Of a stretch of DNA of 64,000 nucleotides, positions 18,939 to 28,980 are shown piece after piece; within the stretch, counting starts at the first letter, position 1, and each line of letters opens with the position of its first letter. A model generated the notes under the pieces. The model was not told where the DNA came from, did not search any database, and saw nothing but the letters and a program-made list of their open reading frames with translations. A program made the translations under genes and the position numbers. Location of the stretch: the NCBI GenBank assembly GCA_014377705.1, contig JACMPC010000204.1, positions 1 through 64,000 of the forward strand. The letters run 5' to 3'. Source of the stretch: Dermatophilaceae bacterium (GTDB taxonomy: Bacteria > Actinomycetota > Actinomycetes > Actinomycetales > Dermatophilaceae).

Positions 18939-20774
18939 ATGTATCCCATGTCCTGGAAGGTTGAAGATCCTGAGATGGCCGAGCGGCCGCTCGCTGTCGT
19001 GGTCGGCAACATCGAGGTGGCCCGTCGGACGTGCTCCGAGCTGGTCTCGCACGGGTTTGAGGTCACCCACCTGTTGCATCCGACGGACTCAGAGATGCAT
19101 GCGGCGCTGACCCCGGGGGTCAGCGCGGTGGCCATCCTGGTACGCGGCGACGTCACCGCCCTGCGGTACGCGCTCCTGGTCGAGCATCTGCTGCCCGAGG
19201 TGCGCCTGGTGGTGACGTTGTTCGACCAGACCGTTGCCGAGCAGCTGGTGCGGGTGGTCCCGCACTGCCAGGTCACCTCGCCGGCCAACGTCGCGGTGCC
19301 CTCGATCATCGGCGCCTGCGTCGGCCCCGACGTCCTGGCCGTCGCCGCACTGGACGGAGAGCCGACGCTGGTCCACGCAGCGGGCGAGGGTATCGAGATG
19401 CGGCGATGGGTGCGACGCGGATGGCTGCAGAGGCTGCCCGGCGCGTTGTCGGGCCGGCTGCGTCCCCACGACGAAGCCACCCGCATCCTCTTCATCGGGC
19501 TCTCGGGGCTGGCGGGCATCCTGGTAGCGGACTGGCTCCTGGCCGTGACTGCCCTGCATGAGAGCGGAGTTCGGGCGTTGTACATCGCAACCCGCGTGGT
19601 CGCCACCGTCGGCCCCGGCGATGTCGACCTGCATGCGCCGGGGTGGTATCAGGCGTTCGCCTCCATCTCCATGCTGCTGACGATCGGCTTCACCGCCGTC
19701 TTCACCGCCGGGATCATCAACCGTCTGCTGTCCAGCAGCAGCATCGGCATCATCGGATCCCGGACCGTCCCCACCCGTGATCACGTGGTGGTCATCGGAC
19801 TGGGACAGGTGGGGCTGACCCTCTGCATCGAGCTGCGAAAGCTGGGGGTCAGCGTGGTGGCCGTTGAGCGCGACCCGAGAGCAGTCAACCTGCGTCTGGC
19901 CAAGGCCGCCAAGGTCCCCGTCCTGATCGCGCACGCCGAGGACATCGCGGTCCTGAAGAAGCTCTCCCTGCACCGTGCCCGGGCGCTTGCTGCCATGGGG
20001 GCCAAGGACCTCGACAACGTCGCGGTGGCCATCGCCGCTCTCGCTGTGGCTCCCGGCCTTCGGGTGGCCCTGAGGTCCGGCGATGACGACATGATCACCG
20101 AGACACGGTCGTTGATGAGGATCGGTGAGGTGTGCAACGTCTCTGCCCTGACGGCCTACGCGGTGACCCTGGGCCTGATCGGACAGCCGCCCAGCGTGGT
20201 CTATGCCCGAGGTATTCAGCTGGGCGCGGTTCCCTTTGCCGCTCCCGGTGCGGACACCACTGCCTTGGCCGGGCTGCACACCCCAAGACCCCTTGCGACT
20301 GTGGTGCGACGCCCGGCAGATGAGGCCGGCGCGACCCCAATCCTTCGCAGCGACGCGTTTGAACCGAAGCTCGCCCGTCCGTCGTCGGAACAATGGGAGG
20401 ATCGAGCGATGAGACCCCGCCTCGCCGCGATTGCGCTGGCCGCCGCCCTTCCGCTCTCGCTCGGAGCCTGCAGTCAGATACAGGACACCGCGACCTCTGC
20501 CGCGAGCAGCGCCGCCTCGCAGGCCCAGTCCAAGGTGACAAGTGCGGCCAAGGACGTACTGCGCAGGCAGATCTGCCAGCGGGTCGCCGACGGACAGGTC
20601 AGCGCTCAGGACAAGCAGGTGCTCTCGGGCCTCGTCTCCGGTGCCGAGAGCGCGGGGATGCCCGCCGAGATCACGACACCGCTGCGCCAGATCGCCGACT
20701 CTGGCGACCAGGTGCCCGTCAAGGCCGCCGGCCAGCTCAAGAAGGCCTGCAGCGAGGCCATCCCGCCCGGCTGA
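18939..20774 (+). CDS. RCK/TrkA-N potassium-channel-like protein, reading in frame into a lipoprotein
   Basis: TM segments flank filter-like TVGPGD; HVVVIGLGQVGLTLCIELRKLGVSVVAVERD Rossmann RCK domain; no stop before an internal lipoprotein start. Confidence 0.75.
   Translation: MYPMSWKVEDPEMAERPLAVVVGNIEVARRTCSELVSHGFEVTHLLHPTDSEMHAALTPGVSAVAILVRGDVTALRYALLVEHLLPEVRLVVTLFDQTVAEQLVRVVPHCQVTSPANVAVPSIIGACVGPDVLAVAALDGEPTLVHAAGEGIEMRRWVRRGWLQRLPGALSGRLRPHDEATRILFIGLSGLAGILVADWLLAVTALHESGVRALYIATRVVATVGPGDVDLHAPGWYQAFASISMLLTIGFTAVFTAGIINRLLSSSSIGIIGSRTVPTRDHVVVIGLGQVGLTLCIELRKLGVSVVAVERDPRAVNLRLAKAAKVPVLIAHAEDIAVLKKLSLHRARALAAMGAKDLDNVAVAIAALAVAPGLRVALRSGDDDMITETRSLMRIGEVCNVSALTAYAVTLGLIGQPPSVVYARGIQLGAVPFAAPGADTTALAGLHTPRPLATVVRRPADEAGATPILRSDAFEPKLARPSSEQWEDRAMRPRLAAIALAAALPLSLGACSQIQDTATSAASSAASQAQSKVTSAAKDVLRRQICQRVADGQVSAQDKQVLSGLVSGAESAGMPAEITTPLRQIADSGDQVPVKAAGQLKKACSEAIPPG
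20409..20774 (+). CDS. Putative lipoprotein (alternative internal start within the ORF above)
   Basis: GGGAGG SD before ATG at 20409; MRPRLAAIALAAALPLSLGAC lipobox. Confidence 0.55.
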   Translation: MRPRLAAIALAAALPLSLGACSQIQDTATSAASSAASQAQSKVTSAAKDVLRRQICQRVADGQVSAQDKQVLSGLVSGAESAGMPAEITTPLRQIADSGDQVPVKAAGQLKKACSEAIPPG

Positions 20775-20876
20775 GTCAGCACGTCGGCTGGTTTGAGTTG
20801 ACCTGGCGGACCCGTGATGTCGACCTGCCGGACTGTCGGTGAAAGCTTCTCCCGCCGGATGCTGGCATCCCACGCC

Positions 20877-21881
20877 TCAGCTCAAAATGTCCTTTTCCTG
20901 GAAGCGCCACCAGGCGAGGGCGAAGAACACTGCCGAGTAGACCAGGATCAGTCCGGTTCCGCGCATCATGTCGTCCCAGATGATGTTCTGCCCGAGGGCG
21001 TCCAGCCAGGAGTACTGGAAGTGGGTGGGCAGGAATCGCCGGTAGGGGTCCAGCGCGGTGATCGAGTCCAGGATGTTGGACACGACGACCAGCATCGTCG
21101 CGCCGCCCACCGCCCCCAGCGGGGCATCGGTCAGGACGCTGAGCAGGAAGGCGAGTGCGGCCACCAGGAGGGACTGGACGCAGGTGTAGGCGACGACGAT
21201 GAGCAGCCTCTGCAGCGCGGCGCCCGTGGTGAACGTCCCGCCCAGCGGGGACTGACCAGGTGCCCAGCCGAAGAACGCGCCACCGACGAGATAGGCCCAC
21301 GCGGGCAGCAGCAGGTTCGCACCGAAGCTGAGGCTGAGCGCCACGATGAGCTTCTGGCGCAGGAGCCGGGCGCGGGGGACCGGTATCGCGAGCAGGTATC
21401 GCAGGGAGGCCCAGCTGGCCTCGCTGGCCACGGTGTCGCCGCAGAACAGGGCGACGATGACCACCAGCAGGAATCCGACGGCGGCGAACTCGGTGAAGAG
21501 CGCGAAGTTGGTAGCACCCGTCGTCGCCAGGTTGACCAGCGCCGGGCCGCCCGGGCGCCCGGGGCCACCACCTCCGCCGCCGGAGGAGTCGGTCTCCGAG
21601 CTGACCTTGAACGCCAGCGCGATGATCACCGGCAGGACGAGCAGCACGAGCGCGGCCAGCTGGGTGCGTCGCCGCCGAAGCTGCCGGACGAACTCGACCC
21701 GCACGCGCAGGGTCCGCTCGGGCCGGAAGCGGTTGTCCTGCACCTCGGCCAGCTGCATCAGCCTGCCGTGGACACCCCGATGGGTCGGTGCCGGGTGGTC
21801 CCTCGCGGGGTGTTCGGGTGCGGGGTGTTCGGGTGCGGGGTGTTCGGGTGCGGGGTGTTCCGAAGCGGGTTGTTCAGTCAT
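20877..21881 (-). CDS. ABC-2-type transporter permease
   Basis: Six hydrophobic segments; overlaps the upstream ATPase gene; N-terminal EHPAP repeats. Confidence 0.8.
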   Translation of the reverse strand: MTEQPASEHPAPEHPAPEHPAPEHPARDHPAPTHRGVHGRLMQLAEVQDNRFRPERTLRVRVEFVRQLRRRRTQLAALVLLVLPVIIALAFKVSSETDSSGGGGGGPGRPGGPALVNLATTGATNFALFTEFAAVGFLLVVIVALFCGDTVASEASWASLRYLLAIPVPRARLLRQKLIVALSLSFGANLLLPAWAYLVGGAFFGWAPGQSPLGGTFTTGAALQRLLIVVAYTCVQSLLVAALAFLLSVLTDAPLGAVGGATMLVVVSNILDSITALDPYRRFLPTHFQYSWLDALGQNIIWDDMMRGTGLILVYSAVFFALAWWRFQEKDILS

Positions 21882-24447
21882 GGTCTGCCCCCACCATCTC
21901 GATGAAGATGTCCTCCAGGGAACGACGGGCCGGAACTGTCTGCGAGTCCACGCCCGCGGCGGCCAGGATCTCCTGTGCCTGCCGTGGATCCTTCACCACC
22001 AGCTGTATTCCGCCCGCGCCGGCGATGTCGGCCACCGACCCGACTGCGACGAGCCTGCCGTTGTGCATCACGACGACGTGGCTGCAGGTCTGCTCGACCT
22101 CGGCCAGCAGGTGGCTGGAGATCACCACGGTGCGCCCCGTGGCGGCATACCGGCGCAGCACCTCACGCATCTCGGCGATCTGCAGCGGGTCCAGGCCGTT
22201 GGTGGGCTCGTCCAGCACCAGCAGCTCGGGCAGCCCGAGCATCGCCTGGGCGATGGCCAGGCGCTGGCGCATGCCCTGGCTGAAGGTCTTGACCTTGCGG
22301 TCGACCGACTCGCCCAGGCCGGAGATCTCCAGGGCGGTGTCGAACTGCGCGTCGCGGGCCGGGCGGCCGGTCGCGGCCCAGAAGAGTCGCAGGTTGTCCC
22401 GTCCGGTCAGGTGAGGGAGCAGGCCCGGCCCCTCGATGAACGACCCGATCCGCGACAGCACCGGGGCGCCTGCCTCGATCAGCTCACCGAACACGTGCAC
22501 CGTTCCGGAGGTCGGGCGGATCAGCCCCATCAGCACCCGCAGCGTGGTGGTCTTGCCGGCGCCGTTCGGGCCGAGCAGCCCGACGACCTGTCCGCGCTCG
22601 ACGCGGAAGGTGACGTCGTCCACGGCCCGGTAGCCGTCGCCGTACTCCTTGACGAGGTTCTCGACGGCCACGGGGACCTGCGACAGCTCGGGGTGCACGG
22701 TCCGGCGGCGGCGCCGGCGGTGCCGCATCCCCGCCACCAGGGCACCGAGGATCAGGAGGCCGATCGCGGCCAGTCCCGCCACCAGCCAGAGCCACGGCGC
22801 CCCGGTGCGCACGATGCGTCCGTCGACGGTGGCGACCGCCACGGTGGGTGCGGCCAGAGCGACCGTGTAGCTGTTCGGCGCATTCTGAAGCCGGTACGCC
22901 AGGTCGGTGGTGGAGACCTGGAGCACCAGCCGATCCCCGGCGGGCACGTTCCGCACCACGGCGGGCAAGCTGACCGTCACGGTCCGGGGGACGCCCGGCG
23001 TGAGCCCGGTGAGCCGGATAGGAGCCACCAGCCCGGCAGGCAGGGTGTCGGTCCCGTCAGCGGCGAGGTGATGCACCGAGGCGAACAGCGTTGCGTCGGT
23101 GGCCGCACGCGCCGTCACGCTGAGTCTGACCGTGGAGGTTCCCGCGACCAGCAGCCTGCCCGGAAGGGGTTGGCTGGCGAACCTCGCCACCTGTCCGGGG
23201 ATCGCGGCCAGGCCCGGGGAACCAGTGAGGGAGGCGGCCGTGTTGAGCAGGCTGCCCAGGCCCGGGACGGAGGTGACCGCGGCCGGGCTCCCGCCAGCCG
23301 GGGCGTAGATGGTCTGGGCAGGACCGCCGACGGCCACGGGCCGGGTTCGGCCCTGGGTGTATCCGCGATCGACTCGCAGGGTCTGCGAGACGGCTCGCCC
23401 GGTGGCGGACGAGATGCCGGAGCCGGGCACCGTGACGTCGAAGGCGAGGTCTGCCCGTCCCTGTTTGAGCAGCACCGGGTCGAACCAGTCCTGCAGGTAC
23501 TGGACCACCTCGGAGGTTGACGTCCCGCCGTCATGGCCTCCGGAGCGCCAGATCACCTTGACCGGCGTGCCGTTGGCGGCGATTCCCGTGGCGTTCGCAG
23601 CCACCTGGTCCAGCGGGAAGAGCGAGTCCTGCTCCCCCTGGCTCAGCAGGGTCGGCGCGGTGATCCTGTTCAGCACCCCGGCCGGGCTGGAGGCCATCAG
23701 CAGCGCGAGAAGCGCAGTGTTGGGCTCGCCCGTGCTGGCAGCCCGCTGATAGGCGGCGCAGACGTTCGGCGCGAACCGCCCGCAGGCCCCGCCCTGGTCG
23801 GAGGCTCGAGGCTGTCCCGCAGCCGAGGCGAACAGCTGACCTGCCCAGAGCTTCTTGAACACCCCGGGCTGGCCACCGGCGGCGTTGGGGAACAGGGCCT
23901 GGGTCAGGTCGTTCCAGGTGATGTCCGCGCCCACCGCGTCAACGCGCTGGTCATAGGCGCTCAGCAGCAGCGAAAGCCCGCCGCCATAAGAGGAACCGGC
24001 CACCCCGACGCGTGGGTTGCCGGGGGAGTCCTGTCGAACCTGGGGCATCGTCGCCAGATAGCTGACCAGCCTGCTGGCATCCGCCACCTCGTATGACGGA
24101 GCGTCCAGGTGGATGAGCCCGCCTGACCGGCCGAAACCCCTTGCCGTGTAGGCCAGCACGACGTATCCATGCCGGGCCAGCGAGCGCGCCTGCGAGTCAA
24201 GATCGGCCTTCGACCCGCCGAACCCGTGAGCCAGCAGGACCGCCGGCGCTGGTGTCTTCGCCGGAAGGTAGACGGTGGTGTCCAGGCGGACCGGCGCGCC
24301 AGCCTCAGGGGTGCCCGCAACGAACTGCGCCCGGGTGACAGCCGCGGGGCGCGAACCCCGCACCGACGCGGCGAAGACGCCCGCGGTGACCACCAGAACC
24401 GCCGCGGCGCCCATCCAGCGAGCTGCCTTCCGGCCAGGACGCCTCAC
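21874..24447 (-). CDS. Fusion: alpha/beta hydrolase (peptidase S15/CocE-like) - TM - ABC transporter ATPase
   Basis: Hydrolase LLAHGFGGSKADLDSQAR and GVAGSSYGGGLSLL; TM APWLWLVAGLAAIGLLILGALVAGM; ABC GLLGPNGAGKTTTLRVLMG, FSQGMRQRLAIAQAML, LLVLDEPTNGLDP. Confidence 0.9.
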   Translation of the reverse strand: MRRPGRKAARWMGAAAVLVVTAGVFAASVRGSRPAAVTRAQFVAGTPEAGAPVRLDTTVYLPAKTPAPAVLLAHGFGGSKADLDSQARSLARHGYVVLAYTARGFGRSGGLIHLDAPSYEVADASRLVSYLATMPQVRQDSPGNPRVGVAGSSYGGGLSLLLSAYDQRVDAVGADITWNDLTQALFPNAAGGQPGVFKKLWAGQLFASAAGQPRASDQGGACGRFAPNVCAAYQRAASTGEPNTALLALLMASSPAGVLNRITAPTLLSQGEQDSLFPLDQVAANATGIAANGTPVKVIWRSGGHDGGTSTSEVVQYLQDWFDPVLLKQGRADLAFDVTVPGSGISSATGRAVSQTLRVDRGYTQGRTRPVAVGGPAQTIYAPAGGSPAAVTSVPGLGSLLNTAASLTGSPGLAAIPGQVARFASQPLPGRLLVAGTSTVRLSVTARAATDATLFASVHHLAADGTDTLPAGLVAPIRLTGLTPGVPRTVTVSLPAVVRNVPAGDRLVLQVSTTDLAYRLQNAPNSYTVALAAPTVAVATVDGRIVRTGAPWLWLVAGLAAIGLLILGALVAGMRHRRRRRRTVHPELSQVPVAVENLVKEYGDGYRAVDDVTFRVERGQVVGLLGPNGAGKTTTLRVLMGLIRPTSGTVHVFGELIEAGAPVLSRIGSFIEGPGLLPHLTGRDNLRLFWAATGRPARDAQFDTALEISGLGESVDRKVKTFSQGMRQRLAIAQAMLGLPELLVLDEPTNGLDPLQIAEMREVLRRYAATGRTVVISSHLLAEVEQTCSHVVVMHNGRLVAVGSVADIAGAGGIQLVVKDPRQAQEILAAAGVDSQTVPARRSLEDIFIEMVGADHD

Positions 24448-24502
24448 GTCGACGTGATCGGCGACGATCTCATGCCGTGACTATATCGATCGGAACGGGA
24501 AC

Positions 24503-24874
24503 TCAGCTGATATCGCTCGACTCCGGCGTTGCGCAGGCAGGGGACAGGGTGACGAAATGAAGGTTGTCACCAGCGGCAAGGGAGAAGTCCTCGGGCTCGC
24601 CCTCGGCGACATCCAGCAGGAAGACGTCCTGGTGCCACGCCTCGTCCAGACGCTTGTCGATGTAGAACGGGCTGCCGTCGATGTCGCCCAGCAGCACGTC
24701 GACGTCGCCGAGGATGAACTCCCCCATGGGGAAGCACATCGGTGTGCTGCCGGCGCAGCAGCCGCCGGACTGCACGAACATCACCGGGCCGCCCCGGGCG
24801 GCGTGCAGGGCAGTGATCGCCCTGCGCGCCGCCGGGGTGGCCGTGATGCGTGCCGGAATGACCGGCTCGGACAT
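24503..24874 (-). CDS. DUF779 family protein (aldehyde dehydrogenase-associated)
   Basis: ALHAARGGPVMFVQSGGCCAGSTPMCFPMGEF; directly downstream of ALDH. Confidence 0.85.
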   Translation of the reverse strand: MSEPVIPARITATPAARRAITALHAARGGPVMFVQSGGCCAGSTPMCFPMGEFILGDVDVLLGDIDGSPFYIDKRLDEAWHQDVFLLDVAEGEPEDFSLAAGDNLHFVTLSPACATPESSDIS

Positions 24875-24900
24875 CAGATTGCCTTGAGGGGACATGGCCT

Positions 24901-26421
24901 TCAGAAGAAGCCGAGCGGCTTGGTGCTGTAGCTGACCAGCAGGTTCTTCGTCTGGCTGTAGTGGTCGAGCATCATCGCGTGGTTCTCCCGCCCGACGCCG
25001 GAGATCTTGTAGCCACCGAAGGCAGCACCGGCCGGATAGGCGTGGTAGCAGTTCGTCCACACCCTGCCCGCCTTGATCTTGCGGCCCATCTTGTAGGCCC
25101 GGTTCCCGTCGCGGGTCCACACGCCCGCGCCCAGGCCGTAGAGGGTGTCGTTGGCGATGGCCAGCGCCTCCTCGTCGTCCTTGAACGTGGTGACCGCCAG
25201 CACCGGGCCGAAGATCTCCTCCTGGAACACCCGCATCTTGTTGTCGCCCTTGAGGACTGTCGGCTGGTAGAAGTAGCCGGTGGCGAACTCGCCCTCCATG
25301 GTGGAGCGGTTGCCCCCGATGAGGACCTCGGCGCCCTCGGCGCGGCCGATGTCGACATACGAGGAGATCTTGTCGATCTGCTGCTTGGAGACCTGCGGCC
25401 CGATCATGGTCTCGGTGTCCAGCGGGTCGCCCTGGATGATGGCGGCGATCCGGACCAGGCAGCGGGCCATGAACTCGTCGTAGATGTCCTCATGGATCAG
25501 CGCCCGGGAGGGGGCGGTGCAGACCTCGCCCTTGTTGAAGGCGTAGAGCACCAGACCCTCGATGGCCTTGTCCAGGAACTCGTCGTCGTGGTCCATCACG
25601 TCGGCGAAGAAGATGTTCGGCGACTTGCCGCCCAGCTCGGTGGTCGACGGGATCAGGTTCTGCGCGGCGTACTGCATGATCAGCCGGCCGGTCACCGTCT
25701 CACCGGTGAACGCGATCTTGGCGATCCGCGGGTTCGCGGCCAGCGCCTTGCCGATCTCGGCGCCGGGACCGGTCACCACGTTGATCACCCCTGGCGGGCA
25801 GACGTCCTCGATGACCTCCATCAGCTTCAGGATCGACCACGGGGTCGGCGACGCCGGCTTGAGCACGACGCAGTTGCCCGCGGCAAGTGCCGGGGCCAGT
25901 TTCCAGGCGGCCATCAGCAACGGGAAGTTGAACGGGATGATCTGCCCGACAACACCGAGCGGCTCACGGAAGTGGTAGGCGACGGTGTCCTTGTCGATCT
26001 CGGTGCAGGAGCCCTCCTCCGAACGGGCCGCCGCCGCGAAGTACCGGAAGTGGTCGACCACCAGGGGGATGTCGGCGCCCAGGGTCTCCCGGACCGGTTT
26101 GCCGTTCTCCCAGCTTTCGGCGACCGCCAGCATCTCCTGGTTGGCCTCGATCGCGTCGGCGATGGCGTTGAGCACCGCGGCGCGAGCTGTCGCTGTTGCC
26201 TCGCCCCAGGCGTCCTTGGCCGCATGGGCCGCATCCAGCGCGAGCTCCACGTCCTCTGGCGTGGACTCGGCCACCTCGGCAATGGGTTTGGCTGTCGCCG
26301 GGGTCAGGTCAGCTCGGTACTTGCCGTGCGTCGGAGCCAGCCACTTGCCCCCGATGAAGTTCTCATACCTTGGCGCCACCGAAACGATGCTCCCGGCCTG
26401 ACCGGGGTGGACGTACTTCAT
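24901..26421 (-). CDS. NAD-dependent aldehyde dehydrogenase (acetaldehyde dehydrogenase/ExaC-like)
   Basis: [50 protein letters not shown]. Confidence 0.93.
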   Translation of the reverse strand: MKYVHPGQAGSIVSVAPRYENFIGGKWLAPTHGKYRADLTPATAKPIAEVAESTPEDVELALDAAHAAKDAWGEATATARAAVLNAIADAIEANQEMLAVAESWENGKPVRETLGADIPLVVDHFRYFAAAARSEEGSCTEIDKDTVAYHFREPLGVVGQIIPFNFPLLMAAWKLAPALAAGNCVVLKPASPTPWSILKLMEVIEDVCPPGVINVVTGPGAEIGKALAANPRIAKIAFTGETVTGRLIMQYAAQNLIPSTTELGGKSPNIFFADVMDHDDEFLDKAIEGLVLYAFNKGEVCTAPSRALIHEDIYDEFMARCLVRIAAIIQGDPLDTETMIGPQVSKQQIDKISSYVDIGRAEGAEVLIGGNRSTMEGEFATGYFYQPTVLKGDNKMRVFQEEIFGPVLAVTTFKDDEEALAIANDTLYGLGAGVWTRDGNRAYKMGRKIKAGRVWTNCYHAYPAGAAFGGYKISGVGRENHAMMLDHYSQTKNLLVSYSTKPLGFF

Positions 26422-26652
26422 GTCGTGTGCTCCTTCAGGGGGGTCGAGAATTGCGGCAGTGAGGGCTGAGAATTCAGGTTGCCGGCACCGTGTGTCTGCC
26501 ATCACAGGAACTAGCGTCGACTGAACACCCACTGGTGCCATACGTCAATGGGGGGTCTGACGATAAAGACCTCTCGCCGGTGCCCCGGTCCGGTGGAAAA
26601 CCACTTCGGCAATACTGGGGCGGCGAGCGCGCACATCATTATTGGAGGTTCG

Positions 26653-27906
26653 GTGGCACACGAGGGGCAGACGGCTCAACCTGGAACCCTGCATGTCGAC
26701 TCAGAGGTCGGCAGGCTGCGGCGGGTGATCGTTCACCGGCCCGACTTCGAGCTCAAGCGGCTGACTCCGAGCAACAAGGACGAGCTGCTCTTCGACGAGG
26801 TTCTGTGGGTCGAGCGGGCGAAGCAGGAGCACGACAGGTTCACCCAGACGTTGCGCGACCTGGACGTCGACGTCATCCACTTCGACGACCTGCTGCGCGA
26901 GACGGTCGAGGTGCCCGAGGCGCGCGACTACGTTCTCGACCACATCTTCGACAAACGGGTCTACGGACCGATCGCGCTCGACCCGGTCCGGGCGGCACTC
27001 GCCTCGCTGGACTCGCGCACCCTGACCGAGACTCTCGTCGGGGGGCTGACCAAGCGTGAGGTGCTTGAGTGGATCGACGAGCCGCCATCGCTGTACTTCC
27101 ACGCGATGACGGACGACAGCTTCCTGCTCCAGCCGCTGACCAACCACCTGTTCACCCGCGATACGTCCTGCTGGGTCTATGACGGCGTGGCGATCAACGC
27201 GATGCGCAAGGACGCCCGGATGCTCGAGTCGCTGCACTACGAGGCGATCTACAAGTGGCACCCGATGTTCGCCGGCGCCGGCTACCGCACCTGGTCAGAG
27301 GGAACCGCAGGTGGCAAGGCCACCATGGAGGGGGGCGACGTCCTGGTCATCGGCAATGGCGCCGTGCTGGTCGGGATGAGCGAGCGCACCACCCCGCAGG
27401 CGGTGGAGCGGCTCGCGATCCGGCTCTTCGCGGAAGGCTCCGCCCGCTGCATCGTGGCCGTGACGCTGCCCAAGCATCGGGCGTTCATGCACCTGGACAC
27501 GGTCATGACGATGGTCGACGCTGAGACCTTCACCAAGTACGAGGGCCTGAGCATGCTGGCCTCGTTCACGGTCGAGCCGGGGGACACCGAGCTGGAGCTG
27601 CGGGTCACCGCGCACCCGCCCGAGGACATGCACAAGGTCATCGCCACGGCGCTGGGCCTGGACTCCATCCGGGTGCTCACCCCGGTCCAGGACGTCCACT
27701 CCGCGGAGCGCGAGCAGTGGGATGACGGCTGCAACGTGCTCGCGATCAGCCCCGGGCTGGTCATTGCCTACGAGCGCAACGTCACCAGCAACACGCACCT
27801 GCGCAAGAACGGGGTCGAGGTGGTCACCGTGTCCGGCAGCGAGCTCGGCCGGGGCCGCGGCGGCCCGCGCTGTATGAGCTGTCCAATCGAGCGGGAGGCT
27901 GTCTAG
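26653..27906 (+). CDS. arcA: Arginine deiminase
   Basis: [66 protein letters not shown] start with GGAGG. Confidence 0.95.
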   Translation: MAHEGQTAQPGTLHVDSEVGRLRRVIVHRPDFELKRLTPSNKDELLFDEVLWVERAKQEHDRFTQTLRDLDVDVIHFDDLLRETVEVPEARDYVLDHIFDKRVYGPIALDPVRAALASLDSRTLTETLVGGLTKREVLEWIDEPPSLYFHAMTDDSFLLQPLTNHLFTRDTSCWVYDGVAINAMRKDARMLESLHYEAIYKWHPMFAGAGYRTWSEGTAGGKATMEGGDVLVIGNGAVLVGMSERTTPQAVERLAIRLFAEGSARCIVAVTLPKHRAFMHLDTVMTMVDAETFTKYEGLSMLASFTVEPGDTELELRVTAHPPEDMHKVIATALGLDSIRVLTPVQDVHSAEREQWDDGCNVLAISPGLVIAYERNVTSNTHLRKNGVEVVTVSGSELGRGRGGPRCMSCPIEREAV

Positions 27907-27907
27907 C

Positions 27908-28909
27908 ATGAAGTACAACCTGAGTGGTCGGAACTTCCTCAAGGAGCTCGACTTCACGCCCGACGAGTGGCGCCATCTGCTGACCCTCTCGGCGTCGCTG
28001 AAGGCGGACAAGGCCGCCGGGCGCGAGCTGAAGCACCTGACCGGCAAGAACATCGCCCTTATCTTCGAGAAGACGTCGACCCGGACCCGCTGCGCGTTCG
28101 AGGTCGCTGCGTTCGACCAAGGAGCCCATGTCACCTACCTGGACCCCAGCGGCAGCCAGATCGGACACAAGGAGTCGATGAAGGACACCGCGCGGGTGCT
28201 GGGCCGGATGTACGACGGCATCCAGTATCGCGGGTCGCGCCAGGAGCTGGTGGAGACCCTCGGAGAGTTCGCCGGGGTTCCGGTGTGGAACGGTCTGACC
28301 GATCAATGGCACCCGACCCAGTCGTTGTGCGACATTCTCACCATGCGCGAGGCCTGTCCCAAACCGGATGCCGAGATCGCCCTCGCGTTCTGCGGCGACG
28401 CGCACAGCAACGTGGGCAACTCGCTGCTGCTGGGCGCCGCTCTGCTGGGGATGGACGTCCGGATGGTGGCGCCCCGCTCGCTGTGGAACCCCGACGAGGT
28501 GATCGCCGCAGCCACGGCCATCGCCGAGACCACGGGTGCACGGATCACCCACACCGAGGACGTCGACGAGGGTGTGGACGGGGTCGACTTCGTGCACACC
28601 GACGTGTGGGTCTCGATGGGCGAGCCCCAGGAGAAATGGGCTGAACGGATCGAGCTGCTGCGGCCATACCAGGTCAATGCAGACCTGATGAGGCGCACAG
28701 GCAACCCTCGAGTCCGCTTCATGCACTGCCTGCCCGCCTTCCACGACCGGAACACCACGGTGGGCGAGCAGCTATTCCAGGCGACCGGTCTTGACGCCCT
28801 CGAGGTCACCGACGAGGTCTTCGAGTCCGGCGCGTCCATCGTGTTCGACCAGGCGGAGAACCGGATGCATAGCATCAAGGCCATTCTCGTCGCGACCCTC
28901 GGCGGCTGA
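27908..28909 (+). CDS. arcB: Ornithine carbamoyltransferase
   Basis: [38 protein letters not shown]. Confidence 0.95.
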   Translation: MKYNLSGRNFLKELDFTPDEWRHLLTLSASLKADKAAGRELKHLTGKNIALIFEKTSTRTRCAFEVAAFDQGAHVTYLDPSGSQIGHKESMKDTARVLGRMYDGIQYRGSRQELVETLGEFAGVPVWNGLTDQWHPTQSLCDILTMREACPKPDAEIALAFCGDAHSNVGNSLLLGAALLGMDVRMVAPRSLWNPDEVIAAATAIAETTGARITHTEDVDEGVDGVDFVHTDVWVSMGEPQEKWAERIELLRPYQVNADLMRRTGNPRVRFMHCLPAFHDRNTTVGEQLFQATGLDALEVTDEVFESGASIVFDQAENRMHSIKAILVATLGG

Positions 28910-28913
28910 GGTC

Positions 28914-28979
28914 ATGCGCCGCAGCACCGCGGGCTGCCTGGCCATCACCATCACCCTCACCATCTGCGTCGGGACCTGA
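28914..28979 (+). CDS. Possible 21-aa hydrophobic micro-ORF between arcB and arcC
   Basis: MRRSTAGCLAITITLTICVGT*, ends one base before the arcC GTG. Confidence 0.25.
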   Translation: MRRSTAGCLAITITLTICVGT

Positions 28980-28980
28980 C

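Noticed and set aside
19089-20873. 594-aa minus-strand ORF opposite the RCK channel gene
   Set aside because: Gly/Arg/His/Gln-rich antisense ORF; the plus strand encodes clear TM and Rossmann domains.
21346-23520. 724-aa plus-strand ORF opposite the ABC permease and hydrolase-ABC fusion
   Set aside because: Shadow ORF, no family motif; the minus-strand genes are strongly supported.
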